In this document: piece after piece, positions 16,740 to 25,484 of the stretch | Layout: the number at the start of each line of letters is the position of its first letter | Position numbering within the stretch: the stretch's first letter is position 1 | NCBI RefSeq assembly: GCF_040219335.1 | Contig: NZ_JAVJSQ010000019.1 | Coordinates: 186,001-250,000, forward strand | Direction of reading: 5' to 3' | Source of the DNA: Gimesia sp. | Lineage (GTDB): Bacteria > Planctomycetota > Planctomycetia > Planctomycetales > Planctomycetaceae | DNA length: 64,000 nt | Made by a program: the position numbers and the translations under genes | Notes under the pieces: model-generated | The model's input: the letters and a program-made list of their open reading frames with translations, nothing else | Databases searched by the model: none | What the model was told of the DNA's origin: nothing

Positions 16740-18182
16740 ATGGCAGATATCATCATGAATACACAGGATAAATGTATTTCTAAGAGCAGAGCACTGGAGT
16801 TTCAGTCTCGCTCTCTTAGTAAACTGTTTTGTGCTGGTTTGCTCATGGCAGTTCTCTTCGAGCCGATACTGGGAACTCACTGTCTGGCAGAAGGTGATCT
16901 AACTCAAGGTGGCTCGAAGCTGATTGTCCGTGATGTGGGAGTTTACCTGGTCTCTGCCCACGGAAAAAAAATGAATGATTCTGGTTTGTTCCGATCTACA
17001 CTGCCGGGCTTCATGCAGTCGCGGCGGTTGAGTGCTGAGAAAGAGGAAAGCGATAAACCGACTCCTCTGGGGTTGATAACATTTGCTGGACCAGAAGTTA
17101 AAGATATCGATGTTCTGGTGGAATTCCCCTCAGGGCGATTCCTTTCTCACTGGCCCACGGCGCGGATCCAGTCCCGACGAATTTACTGGCGCTCCTGCCA
17201 ACTCACGAAATCAGGTTCGACAAGCTTTCAGATCCCGGGTTCTCACTGGCTGAGCCCCCTGCAGCAGGCTGATCGCCTGTTTGTAAATGCGAACAACAAA
17301 AGTGAACGCTTCATTCTATATGATGTTGAGGTCAATCATACGCCCCAGGTATCCATGACCCACTCAGCAGACGGGTTTCAGATTCAGGGCCGGGAGCCCG
17401 GGGGGCTACAGCATCTGACGGTCATTCAACCGACAGACAATCCAAAGCAATGGAAACTGGCAGCCATTGATCAGGTTCCTGGATTGTCAAAACAGAAGTC
17501 GAAACCGCAGTCCGGGACAGGTGATAAAACGAAAGTATCTGAGAACGATCCTCTCTCTGATAAAAAACTCAAAGCCAAGGCGGCAGCAGAAGAAGCAGCG
17601 AAGTTGAAAGTTCTGGGGAATCAACTTCGGAACGTAGGTGCGCTACCACAGTTGTTATCTGGTAAAGCTGCTGATTCAAAGAAGCCTGCAACACCCGCGA
17701 AGACGGAAGCTAAAGTGGTTCCCGTCAAAGTACCCTATGTAGAAAAGCAGCCGGTTTCGCGTGAACAGATCCTGAGTTTCTGGGGAGACTATCTGAGTAA
17801 TCGGGGGCTGGGAAAACCTGAGATTGAGTATGTGCAGCGCATTCTGAATGAATATGGTTTTCGAGAAGATCAGGCAACGGTCATTTATTGCATGGATGAA
17901 GGAGTTCTCGACAAAAGTGTCCCGCTGGAACTGACCCCCCATCCTGATGTGCTACGTCGGATTGCACTGGTGATTCTGGTTGACGTGGATCCTGCATTGC
18001 AGAAGCACATTGATCTGTTAATCGCGCAGCTTGGTGATCCGGTCTGGGCGAAGCGGGAAGAGGCTCAGCAGGAACTGGCGGAATATGGTCGGGCAGCCCA
18101 AAAACAGTTGCAGCAGGCCACGAAAAATAAAGATCTGGAGATCGTCTTTCGATCAGAACAACTGTTGGAGAAAATCAAATAA
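16740..18182 (+). CDS. secreted hypothetical protein with helical C-terminal domain
   Basis: The frame is open from a TTG at 16728; ATG 16740 is taken as start, with ATG 16755 possible. A hydrophobic segment (SKLFCAGLLMAVLFEPILG, about residues 26-45) marks a signal peptide with a long n-region. About 50-230 is a beta-rich domain, about 240-340 a Lys/Ala/Pro-rich linker, and about 345-480 an all-helical domain that ends like a HEAT/armadillo repeat (DPVWAKREEAQQELAEYGRA). It is the last gene of the 18-kb operon; the next gene is on the opposite strand after 30 bases. I do not recognise a family with a known function. Confidence 0.72.
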   Translation: MADIIMNTQDKCISKSRALEFQSRSLSKLFCAGLLMAVLFEPILGTHCLAEGDLTQGGSKLIVRDVGVYLVSAHGKKMNDSGLFRSTLPGFMQSRRLSAEKEESDKPTPLGLITFAGPEVKDIDVLVEFPSGRFLSHWPTARIQSRRIYWRSCQLTKSGSTSFQIPGSHWLSPLQQADRLFVNANNKSERFILYDVEVNHTPQVSMTHSADGFQIQGREPGGLQHLTVIQPTDNPKQWKLAAIDQVPGLSKQKSKPQSGTGDKTKVSENDPLSDKKLKAKAAAEEAAKLKVLGNQLRNVGALPQLLSGKAADSKKPATPAKTEAKVVPVKVPYVEKQPVSREQILSFWGDYLSNRGLGKPEIEYVQRILNEYGFREDQATVIYCMDEGVLDKSVPLELTPHPDVLRRIALVILVDVDPALQKHIDLLIAQLGDPVWAKREEAQQELAEYGRAAQKQLQQATKNKDLEIVFRSEQLLEKIK

Positions 18183-18212
18183 TCTGCTGCTTCAGATCTC
18201 GCTACCTGGCGA

Positions 18213-19214
18213 TTAATGAATCGTGATCGGGGTCAGAGTAAAGCCGATGATGAAAAACGCGAGAGTTGCCCAGCCGATAAATGTTCGCATGGGGCCCAGC
18301 TCAACGGTATCGTCGGCAGTAGGAGGATGTGTGACTCCGAAGAAGATGAGCAGCAGAATCAGCAGCGAATAGGAAAATTCATTGGAATACGCCATATATC
18401 CAATCGCACCGAGCAGAACCAACTGAGCGACAACATTGGCTCGTTTGCCGATCAGGGTATACAGGATGTGTCCTCCATCCAACTGTCCAATGGGGATCAG
18501 GTTCAGGGCAGTGATGAAGATTCCAACCCAGCCTGCAAACAGCATTGAGTTCATGGCGATTTCCTGGTTTTCAGCCAGGGGGCCGTGTACCAGTGTAATC
18601 ATCCATTTCAGAATCAGTGGTTCGCCGAAACTGACGACTCCAGAGCCGGGAAGGATCGTTTCCACGGTTGAATTGAGCAGCCCCCAGTAAACGAAGGGAA
18701 TTGCAAACACCAGCCCTGCCAGAGGACCGGAGACCGCGATATCGAACATTTGCTTGCGATCGGCAACTCCACCACGCTGCAGAATGACTGCTCCCATGGT
18801 ACCAAAGGGGCTCATCGGCATGGGGATAAAAATCGGACGGGTCGCCGGGATGTGGTAACGTCGCGACTGGAGATAGTGTCCCATTTCATGCGAGAGCAGG
18901 ATCAACATCACCGGGCCGGCATATGAAAAGCCGTTGCTGAAAAACGTTGCCCAGCCCATGGCCTGGATTTTCGAGTACAACAACTGGAACTGCCCGGGAG
19001 TCGGAATAAAAGGGCTATGTGTGCCGCCGACGATCAGCGTGCTCAGACAGGTCAGAATGAAGAGAACCAACGGGACCTTGCTCCGCGTGGGAGCAGATGG
19101 CCTGCTGTAGACAGGTTGCCGGGGTGAATAACCCTTGACCTCGGTCTGATAGTCACCGGGCTTAACCTCAATGATCTGGTCAGAAGGAGGCCGCGGCTGG
19201 TTTACGTCATTCAT
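18213..19214 (-). CDS. site-2-type membrane zinc metalloprotease (M50)
   Basis: From ATG 19214 (preferred over a TTG at 19232) the product is 333 residues. It has the zinc-binding HEMGH motif at 109-113 within a membrane helix. The second conserved motif, NLIPIGQLDGGH (about 238-249, D246 as third ligand), lies in a later helix, as in site-2 proteases of the RseP/SpoIVFB/S2P class. A Pro-rich cytosolic N-terminus (about 1-45) precedes 6-7 membrane segments. Such enzymes cut membrane-anchored regulators. No PDZ domain is seen, so the target cannot be guessed from the protein itself. It stands alone, convergent with the long operon. Confidence 0.9.
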   Translation of the reverse strand: MNDVNQPRPPSDQIIEVKPGDYQTEVKGYSPRQPVYSRPSAPTRSKVPLVLFILTCLSTLIVGGTHSPFIPTPGQFQLLYSKIQAMGWATFFSNGFSYAGPVMLILLSHEMGHYLQSRRYHIPATRPIFIPMPMSPFGTMGAVILQRGGVADRKQMFDIAVSGPLAGLVFAIPFVYWGLLNSTVETILPGSGVVSFGEPLILKWMITLVHGPLAENQEIAMNSMLFAGWVGIFITALNLIPIGQLDGGHILYTLIGKRANVVAQLVLLGAIGYMAYSNEFSYSLLILLLIFFGVTHPPTADDTVELGPMRTFIGWATLAFFIIGFTLTPITIH

Positions 19215-19370
19215 ACATCTATTCAAATACAAGAGCTGATAAAATTAGTAGTTCAATCCATTTTATACCGCTGACAGCATTAAGATGAGCTGTGATTTTG
19301 CTGAATTCTCGAATTTGTTATTCGAATCGACTGATAGAATATTGCGAAGATATGTCTGGAATATCTCAGA

Positions 19371-20000
19371 TTACAGTGGGTTACGTTTCAGCATCCGGGA
19401 GGCACGAAGCACGTAATCAATGCCACTGTACAGTGTAATCAGAGCCGTTGCCCAGATAGTAACATCGCGAAACATCAGGAAACCGGGGGTATTAAACGGG
19501 GCTTCAGGGCTCAATGAGAGCAGGCTGACCACAACGGCGACACACTGTACGCCCATTTTAATTTTCCCACTCCAGCTGGCAGAAAAATCGCGTCCTCTTT
19601 TTTCGAGGAAGCCACGGAGGCTGGTGATAAACATTTCTCGACCGATGATGATCAGGACGAACCAGGCATTGATTCCGGAAGCAGAACCCCTTTCCAGGAG
19701 GAAGATAAAAGCACCACAGATGATGAATTTATCCACAAAGGGGTCCATGATCCGGCCCAGCGTTGTGACCTGATTGTATTTTCGAGCGAAATAACCGTCC
19801 AGAAAATCTGTAGCTGCTGCCACGATGAACAGGCAGGCAGAGGTTTTCCACCAGCCTTCGAGATAGATTATCACGAACAGGATCAGTGAGAGTACCAGTC
19901 GACTGACGGTGATCAGGTTGGGCAGGTTCCAGATTTCAGGCCCCAGCAGCTCCGTACCTGGCCCGGTATTCTCGGATTGAGGTTCCGAAGTCGAATTCAT
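19371..20000 (-). CDS. pgsA: CDP-diacylglycerol-glycerol-3-phosphate 3-phosphatidyltransferase
   Basis: From ATG 20000 the protein has 209 residues, the normal size. A TTG at 20036 would add 12 residues. The CDP-alcohol phosphotransferase signature D-x2-D-G-x2-A-R-x8-G-x3-D-x3-D is complete (D65, D68, G69, A72, R73, G82, D86, D90). Five to six membrane helices surround it. The enzyme makes phosphatidylglycerol phosphate, the first step toward phosphatidylglycerol and cardiolipin, at the cytoplasmic membrane. A Ser/Glu-rich leader of about 20 residues precedes the conserved NLPNLITVSRL start of the domain. Distinguishing it from other CDP-alcohol transferases rests on this PgsA-like N-terminus; confidence is good. 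Confidence 0.9.
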   Translation of the reverse strand: MNSTSEPQSENTGPGTELLGPEIWNLPNLITVSRLVLSLILFVIIYLEGWWKTSACLFIVAAATDFLDGYFARKYNQVTTLGRIMDPFVDKFIICGAFIFLLERGSASGINAWFVLIIIGREMFITSLRGFLEKRGRDFSASWSGKIKMGVQCVAVVVSLLSLSPEAPFNTPGFLMFRDVTIWATALITLYSGIDYVLRASRMLKRNPL

Positions 20001-20130
20001 ATTGGCTTCAGGATCTTTGAATGAACAATGTGTCAATTATCAGCGCACAACAGCACAGAGCAGTCCCCGGGACTGCTCACAGGCATTCTATCGACTGGAC
20101 TGGGAAGTTTACAGTGCAGCTCTGTGGCTT

Positions 20131-21507
20131 TTATGGGGATTCGTCAATCGATTCCAGGACGGGCAGTTCGTAGGCAATAATCTGGGTATTGCTGCGTACA
20201 AAAATCCGATTTTCCGCATAAGCGGGATGGGCCCAGGTCTCTCCAATCAGGTTGGTCCGGGCCAGTTCCCTGTAACCGGAAGGATCCAGCTCAGCCAGGA
20301 TCAGATCTCCGTCAGAGTTGAGGATCAGGGCGCGGGGCTGTTGTTGCTTGAGCCAGATCAGGGTTGCCTGCGGATTTCGAGTATCACCGGGTGTCATCTG
20401 GTTTTTGTCGTCCCAGATTTTTTTCCCCGTGGCGAATTCAAAACAGGTCAGACCAAATCTTTTATCGAGTAGATAAGCATAGCCGTCCCGGTAAAGCGGT
20501 TGTGACATCAGACCTCTCAGTGTGCGTCGGTCCTCCCATTTCAGCTCTGCTTCTTCTGGCTGAGTGCCCAGCTGGATCGCTTTCGATCCCTCCCAGTAAC
20601 CTGCCACAAAAACCAGTCCCTCATGCGCAATTGGATTGGCGATCGCGACACCGTAAGTGATTTTGTAAGGGACCGACCAGAAATGTTTCCCTGACTGTGG
20701 ATCGACACTGTGAATGTGATTGGGAGACCAGATGATCAATTGTGACCGGCCCTTATGTTTGATCAACAAAGGTGTCGCATAGCCGGCAGTATCGGAGAGT
20801 GATCGCCACCGTTGGACGCCTGTCTTACGGTCCAGGGCGACGACCGCGGTCCCCTGCTCTTTGCCTCCGGGTAGCAGAATGACCATGTCTCCCAGTACAT
20901 AAGGAGCAGCGGCATACCCCCACTGTGGTACTTTCCCCCCAAAGTCTTCAACGAGGTGCTTCTTCCAGATCACCTTCCCGGTTTTCGCAGACAGACAGTA
21001 AACATCGCCCATCGTTCCCAGCGTGTAGACCAGATCATCCACGATCGTGGGGGCCGCGCGAGGGCCATTGCCATAATCGAGGTCACGGTAATCGCAGGGA
21101 TAGGTATGCGCCCAGATCTGTTGACCCGTCTGGGCGTCAAAGCAGAGCACTCGTTCAATCTTCTGCCGCGCGACTCGATGGCTGTGGATACCAGCTGCTT
21201 TTTGCTGATCTTCAGACGAGGCTACAGGCCGATCCATGACATAGAGTTTTCGATCCGCTACAGAAATGCCCCCGTAGCCTCCTCCCAGGTCGTGGGACCA
21301 GAGTTTTTTCAACCCCGATTCCGGCCAGGCTGTTTTGAGTGGCGGACCATTCCAGGTGCCATCACCGTGCGGTCCTCGCCACTGGGGCCATTCGTCCCAG
21401 CTCGCTCGTGGGTTTGCTCGGGGTGAATTGGGAGTTTCTGCGAAAGCAGATTCCAGGGAGATCAGGCAGTACAGCATGAACAGTGAGTTTAAAGCGAAAA
21501 CACGCAT
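20131..21507 (-). CDS. secreted PQQ-type beta-propeller protein (BamB-like)
   Basis: The 458-residue product has a signal peptide (MRVFALNSLFMLYCLISLESAFA) and then WPQWRGPHGDGTW, the typical planctomycete opening WPxxRGPxxxG. The rest is a seven- or eight-bladed propeller with AxTGxxxW blade motifs (CFDAQTGQQIWAHTYP, CLSAKTGKVIWKKHL, SVDPQSGKHFWSVPY, CFEFATGKKIWDD). Members are secreted beta-propellers of unknown substrate; no dehydrogenase active site is recognisable. It is separated from asnB by about 108 bases and from pgsA by 130, so it may be its own transcription unit. Confidence 0.88.
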   Translation of the reverse strand: MRVFALNSLFMLYCLISLESAFAETPNSPRANPRASWDEWPQWRGPHGDGTWNGPPLKTAWPESGLKKLWSHDLGGGYGGISVADRKLYVMDRPVASSEDQQKAAGIHSHRVARQKIERVLCFDAQTGQQIWAHTYPCDYRDLDYGNGPRAAPTIVDDLVYTLGTMGDVYCLSAKTGKVIWKKHLVEDFGGKVPQWGYAAAPYVLGDMVILLPGGKEQGTAVVALDRKTGVQRWRSLSDTAGYATPLLIKHKGRSQLIIWSPNHIHSVDPQSGKHFWSVPYKITYGVAIANPIAHEGLVFVAGYWEGSKAIQLGTQPEEAELKWEDRRTLRGLMSQPLYRDGYAYLLDKRFGLTCFEFATGKKIWDDKNQMTPGDTRNPQATLIWLKQQQPRALILNSDGDLILAELDPSGYRELARTNLIGETWAHPAYAENRIFVRSNTQIIAYELPVLESIDESP

Positions 21508-21615
21508 GGTCGTCTCGTTTTTGGCGGGAATCAGTTAAGGCAGGTTGAAAGATCAACTGTTCTTAATATTTTCTCTGATTCGCAGATAAAGCTCAAGGGG
21601 CCGAGACGAAAACGG

Positions 21616-23628
21616 TCAGACCAGTGCAGCTTCTGGAAAGTGATCGGGAATGCTTGCCGGATCTATAAAGGTTCGAAACCACATTTCCAGAACCAGCAGC
21701 GACCAGAGTCGGGCGCTCTGATCCCATTGCTGATTCTGGTGTTCGTTGATCAGCTGTTCCACAGCCTTCCGGTCAAAGATCTGTCGGTCAATAGCCCGCT
21801 GGTCGAGCAGGACATCGTAGAGTAATGGTTTCAACTCATGACGGAACCAGTGATTGAGGGGCACACCGAATCCCATTTTTTTACGTGTCTGGATCGATTC
21901 GGGGAGAAGATCAGCAAAGGTGTCGACGAGAATCTGTTTGCCACGGCCTTTGTGCATTTTGAGATTCAGGGGCATGACTGCAGCCAGCTCAGCGACATGA
22001 TGATCCAGGAACGGGCTGCGGCATTCCAGACTGTGGGCCATGCTGGCAATGTCAACCTTTGTCAGAATGTCACAGGGGAGATACGACAGCACATCGGTTG
22101 CAGTCGTGCGGGTCACAAAGTCACGGTCGGGACAGAGTTGATAAGCGTCTAGCAGGAACTGGTCGGCATCGAAGTTCTGGATCTGCTCTCTAAATTCCGG
22201 CGTGTACATCTCCAGTCGGCGTTCTGTATCAAAGATGCCGACCCATTTGAGGTAGCGACGTTCCGGTGGAACCGCGAGCCCCGCCAGGAACCGCTTGACG
22301 CGGCGGCGAAATGATTTCTGTTCCACAGATGCGGGCAGTTTCTGCCAGATGGAAGCGGTCATCATTTTTTTGACGAACCCCGGCAGTCGATCAAACCACT
22401 GTGAAAGTGCGACCGCTCTATAGCGGTCGTAGCCTGCAAACAGTTCGTCTCCCCCGTCTCCGGAGAGAGAAACGGTGACTTCTTGCCTGGTGACTTGTGA
22501 AAGGTACATCGTCGGGATAGCACTACTGTCGGCGAAAGGTTCATCGTAGTGCCAGGCCAGACGGGGCAGCATTTCGAGGGCCTCGGGGGCGACCACATAC
22601 TCGTGATGTTCGGTACCCAGCTTGGCAGCTGCCTCGCGGGCATAGCTCGTCTCGTCAAACTGTTTCACCGGAAAGCCGATCGAAAAGGTATGAACCGGTC
22701 GTTCGGACATGCCCTGCATCAGTCCTGCGATGATCGTCGAATCGATTCCTCCGGAGAGAAATGCTCCCAGAGGGACATCACTCCGCATGCGGATTCGAAC
22801 GGATTCCGTCAATGTCTGGCGAAGTGCCTTTGACCATTCCTGAGGTGTCTGAAACTTCAGGTCTGATTGTAATTCAGGATGCTGATAAGGGGGCGTCCAG
22901 TACCGCTCAACGGTGAGTTGTCCGTGTTCGTAGATTGCGCGGTGCGCCGGGGGCAACTTCTGGTAGCCTTTCAGAATTGACCAGGGGTGTGGCACATATT
23001 GATAGGCGAGAAACAGATCGATGGCGTGGGGATCAACTTCCCGGCTGGCACCAGGTAGCTGCAGGAGCGATTTGAGCTCACTGGCAAAGCTCAATCGTCC
23101 TGGTTCTTCCCGATAAAACAGGGGCTTCTGTCCCATGCGGTCGCGTGCCAGAAAGAGGCGCTGGCGACGTTCATCCCAGATGGCAAACGCAAACATCCCC
23201 CTCAGATGTTCCACGCAGGCCGCCCCCTGCTCTTCATAGAGGTGGACAATGACTTCTGTGTCGGATTCGGTTTTGAACTGGTGCCCCTGTCTGACCAGTT
23301 CTGTTCTGAGCTCCTGGTAGTTATAGATTTCGCCGTTAAAGACGATCCAGACAGTGCCGTCTTCGTTACAGAGTGGCTGGTGCCCGGTTCCCAGGTCGAT
23401 GATCGACAGGCGGCGGTGTCCCAGGGCGGCACCGGTTTCAGAGCTTGGAGTGAAGTTGGTCAGCTGGTTTTCATCAGCGAACAGAAATGACCTGGGTTCC
23501 AAGTCTGAATGATAGCCTCCCGCATCATCGGGGCCCCGGTGAGAGATGACACTGGTCATGCTGCGGAGCACCAGTGGGGAGATGTTCTTGTCCCGTGTGG
23601 TCCACGAGGTTCCGGTGATTCCGCACAT
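21616..23628 (-). CDS. asnB: asparagine synthase (glutamine-hydrolysing)
   Basis: The 670-residue enzyme starts MCGITG, so after Met removal Cys becomes the N-terminal nucleophile of the class II glutaminase domain (about 1-215; GHRRLSIIDLGTGHQPL, NGEIYNY). The synthase domain follows with the ATP pyrophosphatase loop LSGGIDSTI at about 288-296 and SGDGGDELFAGYDRY further on. It converts aspartate, glutamine and ATP to asparagine, or amidates a related carboxylate on a cell-surface sugar. Homologues beside glycosyltransferase genes often belong to exopolysaccharide loci, and here a GT4 gene lies 55 bases upstream on the same strand. Which role applies cannot be told from sequence alone. Confidence 0.92.
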   Translation of the reverse strand: MCGITGTSWTTRDKNISPLVLRSMTSVISHRGPDDAGGYHSDLEPRSFLFADENQLTNFTPSSETGAALGHRRLSIIDLGTGHQPLCNEDGTVWIVFNGEIYNYQELRTELVRQGHQFKTESDTEVIVHLYEEQGAACVEHLRGMFAFAIWDERRQRLFLARDRMGQKPLFYREEPGRLSFASELKSLLQLPGASREVDPHAIDLFLAYQYVPHPWSILKGYQKLPPAHRAIYEHGQLTVERYWTPPYQHPELQSDLKFQTPQEWSKALRQTLTESVRIRMRSDVPLGAFLSGGIDSTIIAGLMQGMSERPVHTFSIGFPVKQFDETSYAREAAAKLGTEHHEYVVAPEALEMLPRLAWHYDEPFADSSAIPTMYLSQVTRQEVTVSLSGDGGDELFAGYDRYRAVALSQWFDRLPGFVKKMMTASIWQKLPASVEQKSFRRRVKRFLAGLAVPPERRYLKWVGIFDTERRLEMYTPEFREQIQNFDADQFLLDAYQLCPDRDFVTRTTATDVLSYLPCDILTKVDIASMAHSLECRSPFLDHHVAELAAVMPLNLKMHKGRGKQILVDTFADLLPESIQTRKKMGFGVPLNHWFRHELKPLLYDVLLDQRAIDRQIFDRKAVEQLINEHQNQQWDQSARLWSLLVLEMWFRTFIDPASIPDHFPEAALV

Positions 23629-23683
23629 GATCTGAATTCTAAAAGCTGGGGGACGGGAGACGTGCTCTGGTCAGCAACTTCGA

Positions 23684-24799
23684 TTACTGGAGGACTTCAC
23701 GATAGAGTCTGGCATAGCCTTCTACCATTTTATCGACACTGAATTCCTCTTGCATCCTTTTTCGAGCGGCGTTTCCTAAATCTTTCGCGAGTTGCGGGTC
23801 AGCCAGGATGCGTTCTGCAAATTGTGCGAAACCCGTACTGTCACCCACTGAAGTCAGAAAGCCGGTCTCGCCATGCACGACCAGTTCCCTGTTGGGGGGA
23901 ATATCACTGGCGACGACGGGAATGCCGTAGGACATGGCCTCCATAATGCTGTTCGACTGTCCTTCAAAGTCGCTGGCCAGTTGAAAGACTTCGAAGAGTG
24001 GAAAAAGCTGGTCGACATCGGTGCGGTGGCCCAGGAACCGTACGTTGGGAGTGACCGTATATTTGTGAGCCAACTGCTCCAGCTTCGCTCGTTCGGGGCC
24101 ATCACCAATTAACAGCAGAACGATATCCTCATTCATCTGGCGAATCAGCTGTAGTGCCCAGAGCAGATCTTCGACACGTTTCTGGCGGGCCAGACGTCCC
24201 ACGAAGGCAATCAGGCGCGCATTAGGGGGAATATCATGTTCCTGGTAAAGCTGTGAACGAACTGCTTCATTGACCGTCTTATCCGGCAGAACAATGCCGT
24301 TAGGAACGACTCGCAGTAGTGAATCTGGTACACCTTTATCCCTGTAAAAGTCGACAACACCCTGAGAGTTACCAACCAGCAGCGAAGTTTGCGGTAACAG
24401 ACGCCGATCGACATTATGCTGCCAGTTACTCTTCCAGGAATCCACACAACGCTCGGAGACGATGACCTTGGTTTTTTTTTGTGAAGACGAGAGGCGTTTA
24501 ACAGCCATTCTGCCATAGGAGTTGGCTGCAAATAGCCAGGTATGCAGAATGTCCGGTTGTTGCTGTTGTAGAGTTTTCTTTAACGCTCGGTATGCCAGCG
24601 GGTCGAATTTGAATCGTTTCTTGAGGATCGTCACCGGAATATCATGCTGCTGGAGTACCTCCGCATAAGGGCCTCCCCGGGTCAGCGCAATGACCTGCAC
24701 ATCAAACTCTTCACGGGGTAAAGACGTCGCCAGCAGAGTAAGCTGCTTTTCGGCACCGGACTGATCAAGAGTCGGAATGAGAAGGCTGACTTTTATCAC
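23684..24799 (-). CDS. GT4-family glycosyltransferase
   Basis: The 371-residue protein has a GT-B fold. The N-terminal part opens with VSLLIPTLDQSGAEKQLTLL, and the C-terminal donor-binding half carries RVVPNGIVLP, FVGRLARQKRVEDLL, LLIGDGPERAKLEQL and the E-x7-E motif in EGQSNSIMEAMSYGIPVVAS. These are standard for GT4 retaining transferases using nucleotide sugars. No signal peptide; it acts at the cytosolic side of the membrane. With asnB it forms a likely two-gene unit transcribed leftward. The sugar and acceptor cannot be deduced. Confidence 0.9.
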   Translation of the reverse strand: MIKVSLLIPTLDQSGAEKQLTLLATSLPREEFDVQVIALTRGGPYAEVLQQHDIPVTILKKRFKFDPLAYRALKKTLQQQQPDILHTWLFAANSYGRMAVKRLSSSQKKTKVIVSERCVDSWKSNWQHNVDRRLLPQTSLLVGNSQGVVDFYRDKGVPDSLLRVVPNGIVLPDKTVNEAVRSQLYQEHDIPPNARLIAFVGRLARQKRVEDLLWALQLIRQMNEDIVLLLIGDGPERAKLEQLAHKYTVTPNVRFLGHRTDVDQLFPLFEVFQLASDFEGQSNSIMEAMSYGIPVVASDIPPNRELVVHGETGFLTSVGDSTGFAQFAERILADPQLAKDLGNAARKRMQEEFSVDKMVEGYARLYREVLQ

Positions 24800-24848
24800 G
24801 ATGAAAGGGTTCGCATTCGTTGCTGAGAATTGTTTCCGGGTTCGCGCT

Positions 24849-24876
24849 TTGAAAGACGCCTATCGTATTTTATACT
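24849..24876 (+). promoter_or_regulatory. sigma70-type promoter candidate for the macro-domain gene
   Basis: TTGAAA (24849-24854) and TATACT (24871-24876) are separated by 16 bases and lie 64 bases before the macro-domain start codon, in the divergent gap to the glycosyltransferase gene. Both boxes are close to the consensus. This is prediction by eye only. Confidence 0.5.
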
Positions 24877-24939
24877 GCAGACGGTGATCAATATCTGATC
24901 TGTACCCTGCAGGTTGTCCGTATCATAGAATGAAAGACG

Positions 24940-25479
24940 ATGATCGTACAGTTTGGATCTGCCCGGATTGAGCTGGTTCTGGGAGATATTACGACACAGC
25001 GCGTGGATGCGATCGTCAATGCCGCAAATGCGATGCTGGCGGGGGGCGGAGGCGTAGATGGAGCAATCCATGATGCCGCTGGTCCGGAAGTAATGAATGA
25101 GCTGAAGCGTCGTTACCCGGATGGATGCCCGACGGGGAGTGCCGTTGAGACGTCCGCTGGAAACCTGCGGGCAAAATACATTTTTCATGCGGTAGGCCCC
25201 ATCTGGCGGGGAGGTGGAAATCAGGAGAAGGATCTGCTGGAGTCCGCTTATCAGACCTGTCTTTCACTGGGAGAAAAACTGCGGTGTCAGAGCCTGGCGT
25301 TTCCTTCGATCAGTACCGGAGTTTATGGCTATCCCGTTGATCTAGCGGCAGAAACGGCGCTACGGACGGTAGCAACGCGTCTGGAAGCGACCAGTCAGCT
25401 GGAGCTGGTGAAATTTGTTCTCTTTGATCAGGGGACGTTTGGTGGGTATGCCCGGGTTCTGGAAACAATGCTTGTCTGA
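24940..25479 (+). CDS. macro-domain protein (O-acetyl-ADP-ribose deacetylase type)
   Basis: This 179-residue single-domain protein has the macro fold motifs: GDIT at about 16-19, IVNAANAMLAGGGGVDGAIH (about 25-44) for adenosine/ribose binding, the phosphate loop SISTGVYGYP, and the LAFPSI strand before it. The Asn in NAAN and the Asp in GVDGAIH match the residues used by YmdB/MacroD-type enzymes that deacetylate O-acetyl-ADP-ribose or remove ADP-ribose from acidic residues. Cytosolic. It is followed after 5 bases by an alpha/beta hydrolase gene, so the two are probably co-transcribed. Exact substrate is inferred from family. Confidence 0.9.
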   Translation: MIVQFGSARIELVLGDITTQRVDAIVNAANAMLAGGGGVDGAIHDAAGPEVMNELKRRYPDGCPTGSAVETSAGNLRAKYIFHAVGPIWRGGGNQEKDLLESAYQTCLSLGEKLRCQSLAFPSISTGVYGYPVDLAAETALRTVATRLEATSQLELVKFVLFDQGTFGGYARVLETMLV

Positions 25480-25484
25480 GCCTT

